Shown here one piece after another: positions 5,263-6,836 of a stretch of DNA of 6,836 nucleotides. The stretch's first letter is position 1. Each line of letters begins with the position of its first letter. This stretch comes from Nitrosarchaeum sp. (GTDB taxonomy: Archaea; Thermoproteota; Nitrososphaeria; Nitrososphaerales; Nitrosopumilaceae), in the NCBI GenBank assembly GCA_016234975.1, contig JACRND010000100.1, positions 1-6,836 on the forward strand, written 5' to 3'. Below the pieces are notes generated by a model, which saw nothing but the letters and a program-made list of their open reading frames with translations, did no database searches and was not told the DNA's origin. The translations under genes and the position numbers were made by a program.

Positions 5263-5275
5263 GTCTCCTGAAAAA

Positions 5276-5283
5276 TTAAATAA
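5276..5283 (+). promoter_or_regulatory. probable TATA box for the 83-residue membrane protein
   Basis: TTAAATAA lies 22-29 bases before ATG 5305, the leaderless spacing, and there is no Shine-Dalgarno sequence. Confidence 0.45.
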
Positions 5284-5304
5284 TCAATCTTTTAGACAAA
5301 AACC

Positions 5305-5556
5305 ATGGGAGCTCATCCTAATGTCCACATTCCAAAAGAATCATGGCCTCACTGGACATGGTATGCAATTGAGTTTGGAATTATTCTTGCAATCTCAATG
5401 TTAGTTTCAAGAGAAATTACTAATTCCATAGAAGGACTAACTCCACAAATACAAAATTATGTATTCATGGGAATTGTTGGTGGAATATTCTTTATTTGGT
5501 ATATTATAATTAGAAATTTTGTTTTCAAAAAGAAGATTCTTGATAACAAATACTAG
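5305..5556 (+). CDS. small two-TM membrane protein, function unknown
   Basis: An 83-residue protein with a soluble His/Trp/Pro-rich N-terminus (GAHPNVHIPKESWPHWTWY), one membrane helix at about 19-35 (WYAIEFGIILAISMLVS), a polar loop (REITNSIEGLTPQIQN), a second helix at about 52-70 (YVFMGIVGGIFFIWYIIIR) and a basic tail (KKKILDNKY). The positive-inside rule puts the tail in the cytoplasm and probably the N-terminus too. The His and Trp cluster before TM1 could touch a metal or the membrane interface, but I see no defined site. It has its own TATA-like box and ends two bases before the convergent queC stop. I do not recognise a named family; a membrane subunit or adaptor is possible but unsupported. 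Confidence 0.8.
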   Translation: MGAHPNVHIPKESWPHWTWYAIEFGIILAISMLVSREITNSIEGLTPQIQNYVFMGIVGGIFFIWYIIIRNFVFKKKILDNKY

Positions 5557-5558
5557 AA

Positions 5559-6233
5559 CTATTTTAGATATTTTGTTTTGTCTATAATACCAGCTTTTTG
5601 AAAGGCTATTTTTCTATTATTACAAGACTCACAACTACCGCAATGATACTTCTTACTAGAATAACAACTCCATGTTTGAAAAATGGAATTACCCAAAGTT
5701 TTAAAACCAATTTTTAGTAATTCACTTTTTGAAAGACCCTCACGATACGGTGACCATATTTTGATATTTTTTCGTAATCCCGAATCTATTCCATCAATCT
5801 CACCTTGATTAAAAGCCGACTCCAATTTTTTTGCAAATATTGGTCTGCAATCAGGATAGTGTTTATCACCTGTATGTGCACCATATCCTACAAATGATGC
5901 ATTAAGAGTAAACGCCCATGCTGAAGCAATTGACAGGAATACTGCATTTCTAATCGGAACAACAATGGAATAATCAAACTTGCTTGGTATTTTCCTCTTT
6001 GAACTAGTTAAAACATTAGAATCTCCATACAATTCCTTCATAAAACCAATATCGATAATTTTATGCTGTTTTAGCCCAATATTCTTCGCAAAAGTTTTTG
6101 CTGCAATAATCTCTCTGTTAGATTTTTGGCCATATGAAAATGAAATTCCATAAAGATCATATTTTGATTTTAGGTAACTAGCTACACAAACTGAATCTAC
6201 TCCACCACTAAACAAAATAACTGCTTTTTTCAT
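5559..6233 (-). CDS. queC: 7-cyano-7-deazaguanine (preQ0) synthase QueC
   Basis: This ATP-dependent enzyme converts 7-carboxy-7-deazaguanine and ammonia to preQ0, completing the route from GTP; preQ0 is then inserted into archaeal tRNA and made into archaeosine. The 224-residue length is usual. The PP-loop SGGVDS is at residues 9-14 and SFSYGQKSNRE at 31-41. VPIRNAVFLS lies at 92-101, where many relatives have VPGRN. YPDCRPIF is at 126-133. The C-terminal zinc site is Cys190, Cys198, Cys201 and Cys204 (SCYSSKKYHCGSCESC). The start ATG 6233 is set by the N-terminal PP-loop and a Shine-Dalgarno sequence. It lies 16 bases after the thrB stop, so the two are probably one transcript. It works with queE and folE on the other strand. 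Its end nearly abuts the convergent membrane-protein gene. Confidence 0.95.
   Translation of the reverse strand: MKKAVILFSGGVDSVCVASYLKSKYDLYGISFSYGQKSNREIIAAKTFAKNIGLKQHKIIDIGFMKELYGDSNVLTSSKRKIPSKFDYSIVVPIRNAVFLSIASAWAFTLNASFVGYGAHTGDKHYPDCRPIFAKKLESAFNQGEIDGIDSGLRKNIKIWSPYREGLSKSELLKIGFKTLGNSIFQTWSCYSSKKYHCGSCESCNNRKIAFQKAGIIDKTKYLK
5563..5580 (+). terminator. T-rich tract after the convergent membrane-protein gene
   Basis: Short T-runs (TATTTTAGATATTTTGTTTT) begin about seven bases after the plus-strand stop, inside the antisense end of queC. Archaeal RNA polymerase often stops in T-runs without a hairpin, so this may end the 5305-5556 transcript. The evidence is composition only. Confidence 0.3.
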
Positions 6234-6242
6234 AAATTCTTT

Positions 6243-6246
6243 CTCC
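6243..6246 (-). promoter_or_regulatory. Shine-Dalgarno sequence for queC
   Basis: On the minus strand GGAG (in TCTGGAGAA) sits nine bases before ATG 6233, within the 16-base gap after thrB. The other good site in the window is also internal to an operon, fitting the archaeal pattern of leaderless first genes and Shine-Dalgarno-led downstream genes. Confidence 0.65.
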
Positions 6247-6249
6247 AGA

Positions 6250-6836
6250 TTATTTTTTTATTACTACTGCACCATTGCTTGGCTTGCAAACTACAATTCG
6301 ACATTTTGTATTTGCAGATGCAAATCCTCTAGACATTGCTAAACTTATCTTCTTTAAATCTGCTGAGCTATTTGAAAATGCAATTACTGAAGGACCTGCA
6401 CCACTTATTGTCACACCTAACGCACCTGCCTTGAGAGCATTTTCTTTCACCTTGACAAATCCTGGTATCATATGTTGTCTTGCAGGCTCTACAATTACAT
6501 CTTTTATGGAATCACCTATCAACTTGGGATCTTTTTTCATAAATCCCACAACAATTGCTGTAGCATTTGACAAGTTTGCAATACTGTCAATCAATCTTAC
6601 TTTTTTAGGTATTACACTTCGTGACACCTTAGTTTTCTTTTTTGGAACTTCAAGTTTTGGAACTGCAATACACATTCTCAGATTCATTGGCGGTTCAATC
6701 TTGATTACATTTAGAGGATTTGTTCTTACTATTACAAATCCACCCAGTACTGATGCTGCTACATTATCATAATGAACAGAACCAGCACTAGCCTTTTCTC
6801 CTGATCCTGCAAATTCTACAAGTGTATTTTCATCTA
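6250..6836 (-). CDS. thrB: homoserine kinase ThrB (GHMP kinase), N-terminus outside window
   Basis: ThrB phosphorylates homoserine with ATP in threonine synthesis. The frame is open from the right edge (first full codon 6834-6832) to TAA 6252-6250, giving about 194 residues; with family members near 300 residues, about the first 110 are missing. Visible signatures are SVHYDNVAASVLGGF, matching the family's H-x-DNVAP-x-LGG segment, followed by EPARQHMIPGF. The C-terminal GHMP motif GVTISGAGPSV is the glycine-rich loop near the active site. The ATP-binding N-terminal GHMP motif is outside the window. An internal Met at 6687 is not the start, because homology continues upstream of it. queC follows 16 bases downstream with its own ribosome-binding site. 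Other GHMP kinases share the last motif, but the DNVA segment favours ThrB. Confidence 0.9.
   Translation of the reverse strand, partial: DENTLVEFAGSGEKASAGSVHYDNVAASVLGGFVIVRTNPLNVIKIEPPMNLRMCIAVPKLEVPKKKTKVSRSVIPKKVRLIDSIANLSNATAIVVGFMKKDPKLIGDSIKDVIVEPARQHMIPGFVKVKENALKAGALGVTISGAGPSVIAFSNSSADLKKISLAMSRGFASANTKCRIVVCKPSNGAVVIKK

Noticed and set aside
6275..6772. 165-codon plus-strand open frame
   Set aside because: Antisense to thrB, whose DNVA and GAGPSV motifs settle the coding strand.

Overview
The window looks like chromosomal DNA of an ammonia-oxidising archaeon of the Nitrosopumilus type (Thaumarchaeota/Nitrososphaerota). The reasons are its low GC content, dense short operons, mostly leaderless starts with an A/T box about 22-30 bases upstream, an HTH_45-like winged-helix protein, a CdvB-like tail beside a conserved coiled-coil protein, and a preQ0 (archaeosine) pathway that uses a type IA GTP cyclohydrolase (FolE). 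The assignment is inferred from gene content; no marker gene is present.

Left part (1-1338). The 3' end of a plus-strand gene (possibly a CdvB/ESCRT-III-like protein) meets a minus-strand coiled-coil protein. A gene-poor stretch of about 750 bases follows (592-1338). It holds several inverted and direct repeats, a short patch that looks coding in both directions (903-1058), a possible 25-codon ORF (630-707) and the probable control region of the next operon.

Middle left (1339-3655). Three tightly linked plus-strand genes encode a small cytoplasmic winged-helix protein, a two-pass membrane protein with an outer domain and a cytoplasmic winged helix, and a secreted all-helical protein with about four repeated units. 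The spacing is 2 bases and then an ATGA overlap, so the genes are probably co-expressed. I infer a membrane one-component regulator with a secreted partner. This is the least familiar system in the window.

Middle to right (3702-6836). A small two-TM protein is followed by queE and folE, then another small two-TM protein. On the opposite strand queC lies downstream of thrB (homoserine kinase, truncated by the window edge). QueE, FolE and QueC are three of the four enzymes that make preQ0 from GTP for archaeosine in tRNA; queD is not in the window. folE as given is broken: the N-terminal third and the catalytic two thirds lie in different frames, with a few family residues missing at the junction. 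This is either a real small deletion or a sequence error.

I see no rRNA, tRNA, CRISPR array, insertion sequence or integrase.
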